Shown here piece by piece: positions 38,469-48,521 of a stretch of DNA of 64,000 nucleotides (position 1 is its first letter; the number at the start of each line of letters is the position of its first letter). Made by a program: the position numbers and the translations under genes. Below the pieces are notes generated by a model that was not told the DNA's origin, did no database searches, and saw only the letters and a program-made list of their open reading frames with translations. The DNA lies in contig NZ_JACYOF010000001.1 in NCBI RefSeq assembly GCF_014932895.1, positions 849,937 through 913,936 on the forward strand, written 5' to 3'. This DNA comes from Bacillus thuringiensis (GTDB lineage: Bacteria > Bacillota > Bacilli > Bacillales > Bacillaceae_G).

Positions 38469-39413
38469 TTGAACAAAAAACAAATGCTACTCGGATCCCT
38501 CCTATGCTTACTTGCCGTAACGGCCTGGGGATTTATGTTTCCTGTAATGGCAAATGCCTTACAATTTATCGATCCGTTCTTTTTCACAACGATCCGCTAC
38601 GGATCAGCAGCTATTATTTTTCTTATTTTGCTATTAATCACTGAAGGGAGACATTCGCTCCGCTTAGAAAAAAGAACACTTTCTTTATTCTTTTACGGAA
38701 CAGTCGGTTTCGCTGGATATGGTTTTCTCGTTTTCTACGGACAACAACTTGCCGGGCCTTCCGGAGCAATCCATGCAGCTATGATTCAGTCTCTCATGCC
38801 ACTAATTGCCTTATCATTACAATGGCTAACAAAAAACAAGCGCCCAGAAAACTACACTTTTCTTTGTATGTTCGTTGCATTACTCGGTGTTACGCTTGTT
38901 ATTTCAAAAGGAAATATTCACTTATTATTTGGAGCTGCAAGTCACTTATCCACGAATATATTGATGTTGTGCGGCGTTACTTGCTGGGTCATTTACACGA
39001 ATGGCGGTGCTCGTTTTCAATCTTGGTCACCACTTCGATATACAGCGTTAACTTGTTTGTTCGGCTCGATGTCACTCATCGTTATTGTCACTTTATTAAC
39101 TTACACAAACATCGTTACTGTACCATCACTACGCACAATTGTGAGCGTTCGTTTTGAACTCTTTTATATGTCTATTATTGCAGGCGTTATCGCTGTATTT
39201 TGCTGGAATATGGGAAATCGCTATATTTCATCTATTAACGGCATATTATTTATGAATTTAGTTCCTATACTTGCCCTTATCGGTTCCATCTTTCGAGGTT
39301 ATACAGTCGACAAAATCGAGATTGTCGGCGCCTCATTAACAATTATTGCGCTATTATGCAACAATTTATGGCAAAGAAAAGAAACTACAAAAATCCCCAC
39401 CTCAGTTCGTTAG
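38469..39413 (+). CDS. EamA/DMT family transporter
   Basis: A 314-residue protein with ten predicted membrane segments in two EamA halves, the second ending in NGILFMNLVPILALIGSIF. Members export amino acids or other metabolites; the substrate here is unknown. AAAGGGGA lies 9 bases before the TTG at 38469, which gives MNKKQMLLGSLL; an ATG three codons earlier overlaps the ribosome site. Divergent from the LysR gene. Confidence 0.82.
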   Translation: MNKKQMLLGSLLCLLAVTAWGFMFPVMANALQFIDPFFFTTIRYGSAAIIFLILLLITEGRHSLRLEKRTLSLFFYGTVGFAGYGFLVFYGQQLAGPSGAIHAAMIQSLMPLIALSLQWLTKNKRPENYTFLCMFVALLGVTLVISKGNIHLLFGAASHLSTNILMLCGVTCWVIYTNGGARFQSWSPLRYTALTCLFGSMSLIVIVTLLTYTNIVTVPSLRTIVSVRFELFYMSIIAGVIAVFCWNMGNRYISSINGILFMNLVPILALIGSIFRGYTVDKIEIVGASLTIIALLCNNLWQRKETTKIPTSVR

Positions 39414-39426
39414 GTGGGGATTTTTC
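39388..39426. terminator. Terminator, DMT transporter and refZ
   Basis: AAAAATCCCCACCT and AGGTGGGGATTTTT form a 14 bp stem; it sits between the two converging genes and overlaps both ends slightly. Confidence 0.85.
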
Positions 39427-40063
39427 ACATATGAACAGCTCGTGGCAATTCATAGTACATATTCTGTTTGCATAATGCTTGTTCCATCCATTGCTCAATT
39501 TCCTTCGTATATATTTCTAAGAAAAATGTCTCGGATGGAAAAGAATGCAGCACTTCTGATATATACTGCGGATATAAAAACGGCATATTTATCATGCCTT
39601 TTAATTGCGTCATAAACATTGTGAAAGATACCTTTCGAAACTCTTGCTTCATTTGCCCCTGCCTAATAATTTGCTCGACATAATATCTTTCTTTAGAAAA
39701 ATAAACGGTCATCACTTCACGAATTAATGTCGTATCAAGCGAAAGTTCTCGATAGAAGAAACGTGTCAGTTCCCTATTATCAAATTGATACCGTAAAATC
39801 CCGCGCACCATTTGTACCATCACATCTTTAGCCGACAAATACTCTCTCTGTTCAAATGACGTTTCAATTACGTGAATATATCCTTCTAAAAAATCAGTAA
39901 TAAGCTGTTCTAATAAACCTTGCTTTCCAGCAAAATAATATGAAATATTCGCCACATTCACATCCGCTCGCTTTGCAATGTCTCGCACCGACGTTCCGTC
40001 ATAACCTTTCGTATTAAACAACGATATTGCCGCATCAATTACTTTTTGTTTCGTCTGTTTCAT
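39425..40063 (-). CDS. refZ: TetR family regulator RefZ
   Basis: A 212-residue TetR-fold protein. The helix-turn-helix reads TSVRDIAKRADVNVANISYY. It corresponds to B. subtilis YttP/RefZ, which binds chromosomal motifs near the poles and affects FtsZ during sporulation. The ATG at 40063 gives the typical start MKQTKQKVIDAAI; a few upstream codons to 40081 are not used. Position next to the fRMsr gene (ytsP) matches B. subtilis. Confidence 0.8.
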   Translation of the reverse strand: MKQTKQKVIDAAISLFNTKGYDGTSVRDIAKRADVNVANISYYFAGKQGLLEQLITDFLEGYIHVIETSFEQREYLSAKDVMVQMVRGILRYQFDNRELTRFFYRELSLDTTLIREVMTVYFSKERYYVEQIIRQGQMKQEFRKVSFTMFMTQLKGMINMPFLYPQYISEVLHSFPSETFFLEIYTKEIEQWMEQALCKQNMYYELPRAVHM

Positions 40064-40210
40064 GCGCTCACTTCCCCTCACTGAACAGCTATAGTTTAAA
40101 TTTCTTGACTTTTAAGACAAATTCCTTTAATTTTCTATCGACAAAGTCATGTGAAATACATCGTATTTTGCTAATATTTTACACACCTCGATAAAAAGGG
40201 AGTTGTTTCC

Positions 40211-40690
40211 ATGTTTACAAAAGAAAGTTATGCAGGATCTCGTGAAAAGCAATATGAGACAGTAATTAAACAACTGGACGCATTATTAACTGGCGAATCA
40301 AACGTAGTCGCGAACTTATCAAATGCGTCCGCATTATTAAACCAATTTTTAGATCGCGTGAATTGGGTTGGCTTTTACGTAACAGAAGGAAATCAGCTTG
40401 TTCTTGGACCATTCCAAGGAATGCCCGCTTGCGTCCGTATTCCATTTGGACGAGGCGTTTGCGGCGTAGCAGCTGAAACGAAAACGACGCAGCTTGTAGC
40501 GGACGTTCACCAATTCCCAGGACATATCGCTTGCGATAGTGCTTCTAATTCGGAAATCGTTGTACCGATTATAAAAGAAGGAACTGTCATTGGTGTACTT
40601 GATATTGATAGTCCTGAAAAAAATCGTTTTGACGAAGTAGATCAGCACTATTTAGAAAAGTTTGTGGGAACACTCTTAAAACATATGTAA
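40211..40690 (+). CDS. Free methionine-(R)-sulfoxide reductase (GAF domain), YtsP
   Basis: A 159-residue GAF-fold enzyme that reduces free Met-R-sulfoxide. The catalytic cysteines of fRMsr are present: ACVRIPFGRGVCG (about residues 76-88) and HIACD (about 112). AAAAGGGAG precedes the ATG. It is divergent from refZ and just upstream of rpsD's region, as ytsP is in B. subtilis. Names in use are msrC and ytsP. Confidence 0.88.
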   Translation: MFTKESYAGSREKQYETVIKQLDALLTGESNVVANLSNASALLNQFLDRVNWVGFYVTEGNQLVLGPFQGMPACVRIPFGRGVCGVAAETKTTQLVADVHQFPGHIACDSASNSEIVVPIIKEGTVIGVLDIDSPEKNRFDEVDQHYLEKFVGTLLKHM

Positions 40691-40693
40691 CAA

Positions 40694-40755
40694 GAAAAGA
40701 GCGAGTTATCGATTCAGTACATCGTGTACAAAACCGATAGCTCACTCTTTTTTTA
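40694..40755. terminator. Terminator, fRMsr gene and megL
   Basis: AAAGAGCGAG(T)TATCG and CGATAGCTC(A)CTCTTTTTT pair with short bulges; T-run on the plus strand. Confidence 0.75.
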
Positions 40756-41928
40756 TTGATTCACAGTAGATATTTTCTTTAACGCTTGCTCTAGATCAGA
40801 AACGATATCCTCCCACGATTCTAAACCGACAGATAAACGTATTAAATTATCGAAAATGCCCATTTCTTTTCTTAGTTCAGCTGGAATTGCCGCATGCGTC
40901 ATCGTTGCAGGATGCTGAATTAACGTTTCTGTATCCCCTAAACTTACCGCAATTGTAATAAAGTGAAGGTCATTGATAAACGCTTGCGTCTCTTCTTTTC
41001 CGCCTTTTACTGAAAAAGAAATAACGCCGCCCCCCCGCTTCATTTGACGAGACGCCAACTCCCCTTCTGGATACCAAACACATTCTACCGCTTCATGTTT
41101 TTTCAGAAACGATACAATTTTTTCTGCATTATCACAATGGCGGTCCATTCTTACTGCTAACGTCTTTAATCCGCGTAACAATAACCACGCATCAAATGGT
41201 GCCATAATACCACCGATATCTTTGCGCATCGGGCGAATTTTTTCAGCTAACGCTTTCGTTTTACAAATTGTTACACCCGCTACAACATCACCGTGACCAC
41301 CAATATATTTTGTCGCACTATGCACAACAGCGTCACAGCCAAGCTCAAGCGGTCTTTGTAAATAAGGTGAACAAAACGTATTATCAACAATTACCAGTAA
41401 TCCATTTCGCTTCGCAACCCGGATCACCTGTTTTAAATCGATTAATTTCATCGTCGGATTAATCGGCGTTTCAACGAAAATAAGCTTTGTATTTGGACGA
41501 ATTTTATTTTCAATATCAGCCTCTGTTTCCATATCACAAAACGAATGCGTAATCATAAATTTCTCTTCTAACACTTCTAAAAAACCGTACGTACATCCAT
41601 ATAATCCATTTGAACAAATAATATGATCTCCAGCCTTTAAAAAACCAATTAACGTTGCTGAAATAGCTGCCATACCAGATCCGAAGGCAAGCGCTTCTTC
41701 CCCTCCTTCTAAAACAGCCATACGTTCTTCAAATAATTTCACAGTCGGATTTCCAAGTCTTGAGTAAATATAAGATGGATCCACTCCCGCAAAACTCGCC
41801 TCTCCTTGCTGCGCAGTCTCAAATGTAAATGTAGAAGTTTGAAATAAAGGTGGTGTTAAACTTCCTTTATGTTCCTCAGATGTATAACCGTGATGAATTA
41901 ACGCTGTCTCCATATGCTTCTTTTTCAT
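40753..41928 (-). CDS. megL: Methionine gamma-lyase
   Basis: A 391-residue PLP enzyme of the Cys/Met metabolism family. The PLP lysine lies in HSATKYIGGHGD (about residue 207) and the N-terminal motif YSRLGNPTV is intact. Sequence and length match the enzyme annotated as methionine gamma-lyase in the B. cereus group, which splits methionine into methanethiol, ammonia and 2-oxobutyrate. Cystathionine lyase is an alternative. GGGGG precedes the ATG. Confidence 0.82.
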   Translation of the reverse strand: MKKKHMETALIHHGYTSEEHKGSLTPPLFQTSTFTFETAQQGEASFAGVDPSYIYSRLGNPTVKLFEERMAVLEGGEEALAFGSGMAAISATLIGFLKAGDHIICSNGLYGCTYGFLEVLEEKFMITHSFCDMETEADIENKIRPNTKLIFVETPINPTMKLIDLKQVIRVAKRNGLLVIVDNTFCSPYLQRPLELGCDAVVHSATKYIGGHGDVVAGVTICKTKALAEKIRPMRKDIGGIMAPFDAWLLLRGLKTLAVRMDRHCDNAEKIVSFLKKHEAVECVWYPEGELASRQMKRGGGVISFSVKGGKEETQAFINDLHFITIAVSLGDTETLIQHPATMTHAAIPAELRKEMGIFDNLIRLSVGLESWEDIVSDLEQALKKISTVNQ

Positions 41929-42105
41929 AAAAACATCCCCCTTATGTTTTTATTGCTGCATATTCATCAATAAAACTTTGATGAACGTTTTACTCCATTT
42001 TATGTAAGCGTTTTATGTGTGTTTCTATCTTTTCTTTTATATTGTTTTAAATTCCTTCTTAATTAATTTCCAAAATTTATATGCATAAAACAAAAATGTA
42101 CTCGC

Positions 42106-42134
42106 TTGACGAAAGTGTAGGTAAAAGATATAAT
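42106..42134 (+). promoter_or_regulatory. rpsD promoter
   Basis: TTGACG (42106-42111) and TATAAT (42129-42134) are spaced by 17 bases. Confidence 0.85.
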
Positions 42135-42140
42135 AGCGTT

Positions 42141-42325
42141 TGTGTAAAATAAAAAGGCAGCCTTGTAATGTGAGTTTATCGTTTGTATTTTGTTCCTCTA
42201 CGGAGGTGTATCTCGTAACTCCCTGCTGCTGGAGCGAAGGTACATGAAAACAAAATACCCGTAAATATCGATTACGTCTGTTTTTATTTTACGAAAATAA
42301 AAACATTTTAAAGGAGGAGTCAACT
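42141..42325 (+). promoter_or_regulatory. rpsD leader RNA (S4 autoregulation)
   Basis: About 185 bases of leader between the promoter and the S4 start. It contains a G/C-rich structured part around 42205-42245. In B. subtilis S4 represses its own synthesis through such a leader; the match here is by position and length, and the exact fold was not checked. Confidence 0.6.
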
Positions 42326-42928
42326 ATGGCTCGTTATACAGGTCCAGCTTGGAAACTGTCTCGTCGTCTTGGAATCTCTCTAAGCGGCACAGGAAAAGAA
42401 TTAGAAAAACGCCCTTACGCACCAGGTCCTCACGGTCCTAACCAACGTAAGAAACTTTCAGAATACGGTTTACAATTACAAGAGAAACAAAAACTTCGTC
42501 ACATGTACGGCATGACTGAGCGTCAATTCCGTCGCACATTTGACCAAGCAGGTAAAATGCCTGGTAAGCACGGCGAAAACTTCATGATCCTTCTTGAAGC
42601 TCGTCTTGACAACTTAGTTTACCGTATGGGCTTAGCTCGCACTCGTCGTGCAGCTCGCCAATTAGTAAACCACGGTCACATCATGGTTGATGGAGCTCGC
42701 GTAGACATCCCATCTTACCGTGTAAAACCTGGTCAAACTATCAGCGTTCGCGAAAAATCTAACAACCTTGTTGTTGTTAAAGAAGCGATCGAAGTTAACA
42801 ACTTCGTACCAGAATACTTAACTTTCGATGCTGACAAATTAGAAGCTACTTACACTCGTCACGCTGAGCGCGCTGAGTTACCAGCTGAAATCAACGAAGC
42901 ATTAATCGTAGAGTTCTACTCTCGTTAA
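42326..42928 (+). CDS. rpsD: 30S ribosomal protein S4
   Basis: A 200-residue primary rRNA-binding protein of the small subunit. It starts [20 protein letters not shown] and contains the S4 domain [30 protein letters not shown] precedes the ATG. It is a single-gene unit, as in Bacillus, with its own promoter, leader and terminator. Confidence 0.98.
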
Positions 42929-42957
42929 TCTCGGTACTCTGCAAAGAGTAGTATTAA

Positions 42958-43002
42958 AAGCCTTAGGAACCTTGTTTATCAAGGAGCCTGGGCTTTTTTT
43001 AT
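42958..43002 (+). terminator. Terminator after rpsD
   Basis: AGCC..AACCTTG and CAAGG..GGCTTTTTTT pair around TTTAT with small bulges. Confidence 0.8.
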
Positions 43003-43199
43003 TTATAAAAAAGAATATATCCGGGGCTAGTTTGGAGCAAAAAATCATATGGCTGACGTGTGTATAGAAATGGATAAGTGTAAACAAAATAAGAAAATAA
43101 ATTATGATACTTTACCTTTATTACTCCTTTCCTTTTCTGCCCTCTCTCCTCTTTCACTTTACGTTCCTCTTCTAAAATACGAGGGATAGATGTTTTCAT
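42999..43199 (-). CDS. Doubtful small basic protein or gene remnant
   Basis: Frame starting MKTSIPRILEEERKVKEER, with GGTGGAG 6 bases before the ATG at 43199, which overlaps the stop of the fragment upstream (TCATGA). The first 25 residues look coding; the rest reads like untranslated sequence. Probably the start of a gene cut off by a rearrangement. Confidence 0.3.
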   Translation of the reverse strand: MKTSIPRILEEERKVKEERGQKRKGVIKVKYHNLFSYFVYTYPFLYTRQPYDFLLQTSPGYILFYK

Positions 43200-43387
43200 G
43201 AAAAACTCCACCATTCGTAATTTCGTTTCTTTAGTTTCTTTTTATATGATTCGTTCAAGCCAAAATAATAATAAAACGCTGAAAAGAAACCAACTGCTAA
43301 AAATGTTACCAGTACCATCCATGAAGCATCCAATAAAATTTCCGTAAATAAAAATCTTCTTTCAAAATAATATTGTTTATACTGCTC
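43196..43387 (-). pseudogene. 5'-truncated membrane protein remnant
   Basis: An open frame without a proper start encodes one hydrophobic helix (WMVLVTFLAVGFFSAFYYYF) followed by a basic end NESYKKKLKKRNYEWW. A start at the ATG of 43318 has no ribosome site. The coupled overlap with the next frame suggests the 3' end of a former operon gene. Not recognised. Confidence 0.35.
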
Positions 43388-43838
43388 TTATACATTTTAA
43401 AAGATGTTTTATATCCTTCTTTTTTTATTTACTTTTTATATTTTTTTGTTAACACCACCTATGTAATTTTTGCATACTAAAAAGAGCAACCAAATAGTTG
43501 CTCTTGCACGATAAAAAACCCTATTTATTCATAAGAACAAACAGAGCTTTCTATTCATACACTAATATTTTATTAGGGATGGTGCTTCCGCACCTTTCAA
43601 CATACAGCTGAATACGACATTATATATATTTTTAATCTTGCTGTACGCTCAAAGGAAGGGAAAAAACCTTCCCTGTATATGAAGTTACTATTAAAATGTG
43701 GAATGAGCGTCCACATATTTATTCTTACATATTTTTGTTACTTGAATATCTACAATTTTTCCTTACAAGCTGAAAAAAGACGTATTCTATAAAAGAGCAA
43801 CCATACATCAGTTGCCCTTTCGTCAATTTCTTATGTTA
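43388..43838. other. Gene-free stretch with two hairpins
   Basis: No supported frame. AAGAGCAAC/GTTGCTCTT (43482-43505) and AAAGAGCAAC/GTTGCCCTTT (43792-43820) are two similar terminator-like hairpins. The second lies just after the pseudogene at 43839 and may be its terminator. Confidence 0.45.
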
Positions 43839-44063
43839 TTACCATAAATCATTTATAAAATCTTTCATAATCGGAAACGTACCTATTTCTTCCATAACCA
43901 CATAATAATCTAAATCGATTGAAAACATACTAGCGTCTCTAATAACAAAGTTTTTATACAAAGAAAAAGCAGCTGTCCAAATTGCATTAAACTGCTGCTC
44001 TTAAGGTATTTTAAAAGCATTTTCAAGATATACTTTTAATTTGTAAAGTGTAATAGGACTCAA
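43839..44063 (-). pseudogene. Small gene disrupted by an in-frame stop codon
   Basis: GAGGTGAT lies before a TTG at 44063. The frame reads LSPITLYKLKVYLENAFKIP, then TAA (44001-44003), then continues in the same frame for 53 residues through RDASMFSIDLDYYVVMEEIG to the end NDLW and a stop at 43839. One nonsense change explains it. A terminator-like hairpin follows. The family is not recognised; the N-terminal YLENA motif recurs in the fragment at 44728. Confidence 0.5.
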
Positions 44064-44323
44064 ATTATCACCTCATTTCAACAATAAAAGAGAAGCAAAT
44101 CACTCCTCTTTTGGATTCATGAATTAAATGTATTCAAAGTCTTATTTTGTTCAGAATGATTTTACTTTTATCTATTTTCCTCATAATGTTTTATTGTACT
44201 GTATTTTTTGTTATCGTTTAATCGTACATATATTGTATTCTTACTGAACAGGTATACTACTGTTAAAATGCTAATTCATTTAAGGATGTTCATTATCTCT
44301 TAAATTAGAAAGTAGGTATAAAT

Positions 44324-44644
44324 ATGGAGGAAATAATTAATCTGTCCTTAATTTTCTTTTTCCTTCTTCTAATAGTCTTCATTGCATGCTTTATAATACA
44401 AGTATTCATGAAGATTTTTGGCAGGAAGAAGCATAACAAATTTCTTGAAAAAGAATTAAAAAATCATTCCTCAACACAAGAAACCGGTAATCAGAACGAA
44501 CCAGGAACAAATGCTAATGATGCTGAAGCAAGCTGGATGAATGCTGTGATGACAACAGCATTTATTACAGCGTCTATGAAAAGTGCTCAGGATCATTCAG
44601 AAAGTAATGACCATAGTTCTGATTCACCACATGATAATGACTAA
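44324..44644 (+). CDS. Hypothetical membrane-anchored protein, 106 aa
   Basis: One N-terminal membrane helix (about 5-31), a basic patch, then a low-complexity polar tail rich in Asn, Ser, Asp, His ending HDND. AGTAGGT precedes the ATG. The tail suggests an unstructured domain. A hairpin follows. Not recognised. Confidence 0.55.
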   Translation: MEEIINLSLIFFFLLLIVFIACFIIQVFMKIFGRKKHNKFLEKELKNHSSTQETGNQNEPGTNANDAEASWMNAVMTTAFITASMKSAQDHSESNDHSSDSPHDND

Positions 44645-44681
44645 TTTTAAAGTTCAGGTACGTAAATTTAACTAAGAATAT

Positions 44682-44718
44682 GGATTTAATAGATACGGAG
44701 AAGAGTATCTATTAAATT
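44682..44718 (+). terminator. Hairpin after the 44324 gene
   Basis: TTTAATAGATAC and GTATCTATTAAA form a 12 bp perfect stem with an 8-base loop; the T-run is weak. Confidence 0.5.
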
Positions 44719-44727
44719 CACTTCTCT

Positions 44728-44862
44728 TTACATTGAAATATAACTTACAAACACCACTGCATTTTCAAGATATGCCTTGAACTTCATTTGTTTATTATAG
44801 AGTTCTAGCACTGTATCACCTTCTTCAATAAACTGACAGTTTGTTAATGCTAGTTCTACCAA
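44728..44862 (-). pseudogene. Small fragment related to the 43839 pseudogene
   Basis: A 44-codon frame with the part NKQMKFKAYLENAVVF. KxYLENA recurs here and in the pseudogene at 43839. A GGAGGG lies about 30 bases before the possible TTG start, too far for good use. The frame upstream is closed by a TAG. Best read as a remnant. Confidence 0.3.
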
Positions 44863-44902
44863 GTGAATTTTTGAATAATCCTAAAAACCCTCCAAAATGA
44901 CA

Positions 44903-44936
44903 AAAAGCCAATCCTCTGGATTGGCTTTTTGTCGTT
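44903..44936. terminator. Terminator after the 44953 small gene
   Basis: AAAAAGCCAATCC and GGATTGGCTTTTT with a TCT loop; symmetric A- and T-runs. Confidence 0.85.
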
Positions 44937-44952
44937 TATATATAAAATAAAA

Positions 44953-45081
44953 TTATTTATTTTCCTCTTTTTGAACATATACATAAGCATCTTTCTGCTC
45001 TTTATGTATATCAACCTTCGTGTTCTCTGCAAGCTGACCCGCGTTTAGCAAAGAAAAAATAATGAGCGCTTCTAGTGACAT
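44953..45081 (-). CDS. Small hypothetical protein, 42 aa
   Basis: A short frame with GAAAGGAG before the ATG at 45081, starting MSLEALIIFSLLNAGQLAEN, with a hydrophobic N-terminal half and a charged end (YVQKEENK). A strong terminator follows 18 bases after its stop. No family is recognised. Confidence 0.5.
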   Translation of the reverse strand: MSLEALIIFSLLNAGQLAENTKVDIHKEQKDAYVYVQKEENK

Positions 45082-45231
45082 TTTGTTTTACCACTCCTTT
45101 CTAGTTGTTATACATTTATCATACCGCTTACATGTGATTTCCGTATGAACTCGAAAAGGAGATTACAACAAAAAGGTTACAGGAATACGAATGCACGCTA
45201 TAATAACCATAAAATAGGAGGTTGATTTCTT

Positions 45232-45534
45232 TTGACAATAAACCAAATGGTTCAATTAGGCAGTGCCTGTATGCTGTTTATTACTTCAGCACTTATGAGT
45301 TGGTATCAGGGGAGTAATTTAATAGATTATCCTGATGAATGGAAATATAGTGCGAAGTTTACGAATTACTTTAAAGGCACCGTTTCAAATTACCAAGATA
45401 TTTATCAAATCGATTTCTTTATATATGCAGCAAAATTTTATCCCGTAGCATTTGTTGTTATGTTAATTAGCTTACTTTATATGCTCATATTAATTCTTCA
45501 TATTCTATTTAAAAGAAAAGATCCGGCGATCTAA
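45232..45534 (+). CDS. DUF4306-like membrane protein
   Basis: A 100-residue protein with two hydrophobic segments (about 5-20 and 68-92) and a central region with WYQGS and an aromatic-rich DFFIYAAKFYP. TTG start at 45232 with AGGAGGT about 8 bases upstream. It resembles DUF4306 proteins such as B. subtilis YjdJ; this is from memory. Function unknown. Confidence 0.6.
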   Translation: MTINQMVQLGSACMLFITSALMSWYQGSNLIDYPDEWKYSAKFTNYFKGTVSNYQDIYQIDFFIYAAKFYPVAFVVMLISLLYMLILILHILFKRKDPAI

Positions 45535-45545
45535 ATCCATACATA

Positions 45546-45590
45546 AAAAACCCCGAACCATTGACTTTTCAGCCTACAATTCGGGGTACT
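45546..45590. terminator. Terminator, 45232 gene and tyrS
   Basis: CCCCGAA and TTCGGGG separated by about 22 bases, with AAAAAA before the stem that suits tyrS on the minus strand. Confidence 0.6.
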
Positions 45591-45613
45591 ATTTGTTTTA
45601 CATTCGTTTCTGA

Positions 45614-46873
<1,260 letters not shown>

Positions 46874-46921
46874 CTACATACTCTCCTTTAAGTTCATTAC
46901 TGGCGTGAAGGTTGAAAACAT

Positions 46922-47178
46922 AAAAAAATCGCCCCTTCAAATAAGGGACGATTTTGATTATCGCGTTACCACCCTAGTTGCAGGCAAAAAAAGCCTACCA
47001 CCTTATTTACATAACGGCTTAACACCGTCTTTTCCCTTTTGAATACAATTCAATCGAAAAAAGATGCTCTAGGGGCGTAATTCGCGATCATCTATGTGCT
47101 GATTTCCACCGACCATCAGCTCTCTAAAACAGGGAAATGATCACTACTTCTCCCTTTCCACGCTCAATTATTCATATA
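46922..47178 (-). ncRNA. T-box leader of tyrS
   Basis: On the minus strand the conserved T-box core AACTAGGGTGGTAACGCG is present (46962-46980), followed by the terminator AAAATCGTCCCTT / AAGGGGCGATTTT with a T-run just before the tyrS start. Upstream, a Stem I region contains GAATTACGCC, where TAC would be the Tyr specifier. Uncharged tRNA-Tyr would stabilise the antiterminator and turn tyrS on. Confidence 0.93.
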
Positions 47179-47184
47179 CTTTTC

Positions 47185-47214
47185 TTTATACCATCATTTA
47201 TATAGGCGTGTCAA
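47185..47214 (-). promoter_or_regulatory. tyrS promoter
   Basis: Minus strand TTGACA (47209-47214) and TATAAA (47185-47190) with an 18-base spacer, just before the T-box leader. Confidence 0.8.
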
Positions 47215-47246
47215 ATAGAGGTCGGATTTCTCTCCTTGCCAATCCT

Positions 47247-47498
47247 TTACAACGTCGCAAGGAGTATCGTAATAAGAGAAATAACTGGAACCCCAACTAA
47301 TAACGATACATGAAACACAACCGATAAATCATTTCCAATTGTCGCCTCCACAGGATCTTTCGCTGGAGAAGCAAGAAATTCAAGTAATCGATCGAAGCGA
47401 CTTACCGTTTTTGGAAAATCCGGTACTTCTACATGGTCACTGTCTAAATGCTGCTTTAATTTATATTCACTTTTAAAGGGATTTTCGCTCAATTTCAT
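47247..47498 (-). CDS. Small membrane protein, putative anti-sigma factor
   Basis: An 83-residue protein with a charged N-terminal region (about 1-55) and one C-terminal membrane helix (about 59-82). It overlaps the ECF sigma gene by 26 bases and follows it, the usual place of the cognate anti-sigma. It has no HxxxCxxC zinc motif, so if it is one it is of the non-ZAS type. Role inferred from context only. Confidence 0.55.
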   Translation of the reverse strand: MKLSENPFKSEYKLKQHLDSDHVEVPDFPKTVSRFDRLLEFLASPAKDPVEATIGNDLSVVFHVSLLVGVPVISLITILLATL

Positions 47499-48018
47499 CC
47501 ACCTCCAGCAATTGTTTCAATTTCTTTATTCCGTTATGGAGTCTCGATTTCACTGTTCCAATCGGAATGTTTAATATCTCTGCAATCTCTTTTTGTTGCA
47601 TATCATGATAATAAGAAAGAATGAGGACAGCTCGCTGTTCTTCGGGCACTTTCAAAATTGCTTCTCTTACTGTAAGACGATCTTCATGTGAAAACTCTAT
47701 CTCTTGCACTGGTACTAAAAAAGGCAAAAGCGTACGCCACTTTTTTCTCCTATTTAATTTATTAATCATGAGACGATAACCAATTTGAAATAAATACGTT
47801 TTTATTTTGCCTTTTTCGATTTCATACATATGTTTCTTGCGTTCTAACGTCAAAAATGTATCTTGCACAAGGTCAATACTTAATTGTTCATCTCGGTTAA
47901 AACGATACAAAAATGTATATAGCGCTGGTTTGATTAAAACATATAGTTTTTCCCCAGCCTGCTTATCTCCACTTTGATATGCAAGCATGAGCTCCTCCTC
48001 AATCCCAATCTGCGCCAT
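47473..48018 (-). CDS. ECF RNA polymerase sigma factor
   Basis: A 181-residue group IV sigma factor with region 2 (DLVQDTFLTLERKKHMYEIE, about residue 50) and region 4 helix-turn-helix (QKEIAEILNIPIGTVKSRLH, about residue 142). It lies in a three-gene operon between a membrane protein and a probable anti-sigma protein, with overlaps at both ends. Target promoters are unknown. Confidence 0.85.
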   Translation of the reverse strand: MAQIGIEEELMLAYQSGDKQAGEKLYVLIKPALYTFLYRFNRDEQLSIDLVQDTFLTLERKKHMYEIEKGKIKTYLFQIGYRLMINKLNRRKKWRTLLPFLVPVQEIEFSHEDRLTVREAILKVPEEQRAVLILSYYHDMQQKEIAEILNIPIGTVKSRLHNGIKKLKQLLEVDEIERKSL

Positions 48019-48454
48019 GCTTTTTGATCTCCTTTATCCCTTTTAACGTTAATGAAATGCGGGAAATTAAATAGCAACTTGCGACAATTATCCATACTTG
48101 TGATTGATTCGTAAAAAATTGAACATACGGATTTTGAATTGTATGGCTGGTTGAAACTAAAATATTTAATACTTGCACACATATGCATGCGTACACTGCA
48201 AGACAAGCCGAAATCGTATCAAATACATTCCAACGAAAATACACTTTTGTTTTTGTAAAATCAATTTTATATCCATTTTTCCGTACAATATGTTTTCTAT
48301 CAAACGGAATAATGATTGAAAACATAACAATCATCATGACTCCAGCTGTAATCATTGAAACTTTAAATCCAATTGGTATAGGTAATAACATACCACCAGA
48401 AAAGACAACTATAATTCCAACTAAAGCAAAAGTAAGAAGTAATTTATTAGACAT
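47999..48454 (-). CDS. Four-helix membrane protein of the ECF operon
   Basis: A 151-residue protein with four hydrophobic segments (about 4-24, 30-50, 78-97 and 112-131) and short loops. GGGAGG lies about 8 bases before the ATG at 48454. Its 3' end overlaps the sigma gene by 20 bases, so it is co-translated with the sigma factor and may be a sensor or target. Not recognised. Confidence 0.6.
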   Translation of the reverse strand: MSNKLLLTFALVGIIVVFSGGMLLPIPIGFKVSMITAGVMMIVMFSIIIPFDRKHIVRKNGYKIDFTKTKVYFRWNVFDTISACLAVYACICVQVLNILVSTSHTIQNPYVQFFTNQSQVWIIVASCYLISRISLTLKGIKEIKKHGADWD

Positions 48455-48521
48455 ATAAAACGCCTCCCTCATCTATTCTTTCATAAATGTATACAGACGA
48501 GGAAGGCACTTCGTTCAAATA

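Noticed and set aside
42003-42016. cre-like TGTAAGCGTTTTAT upstream of megL
   Set aside because: 12 of 14 matches but the right half-site lacks the CA; megL is not a known CcpA target. Too weak to list.
42902-43087. Open frame on the minus strand over the rpsD end
   Set aside because: Antisense to rpsD and its terminator; no ribosome site and no protein-like composition.
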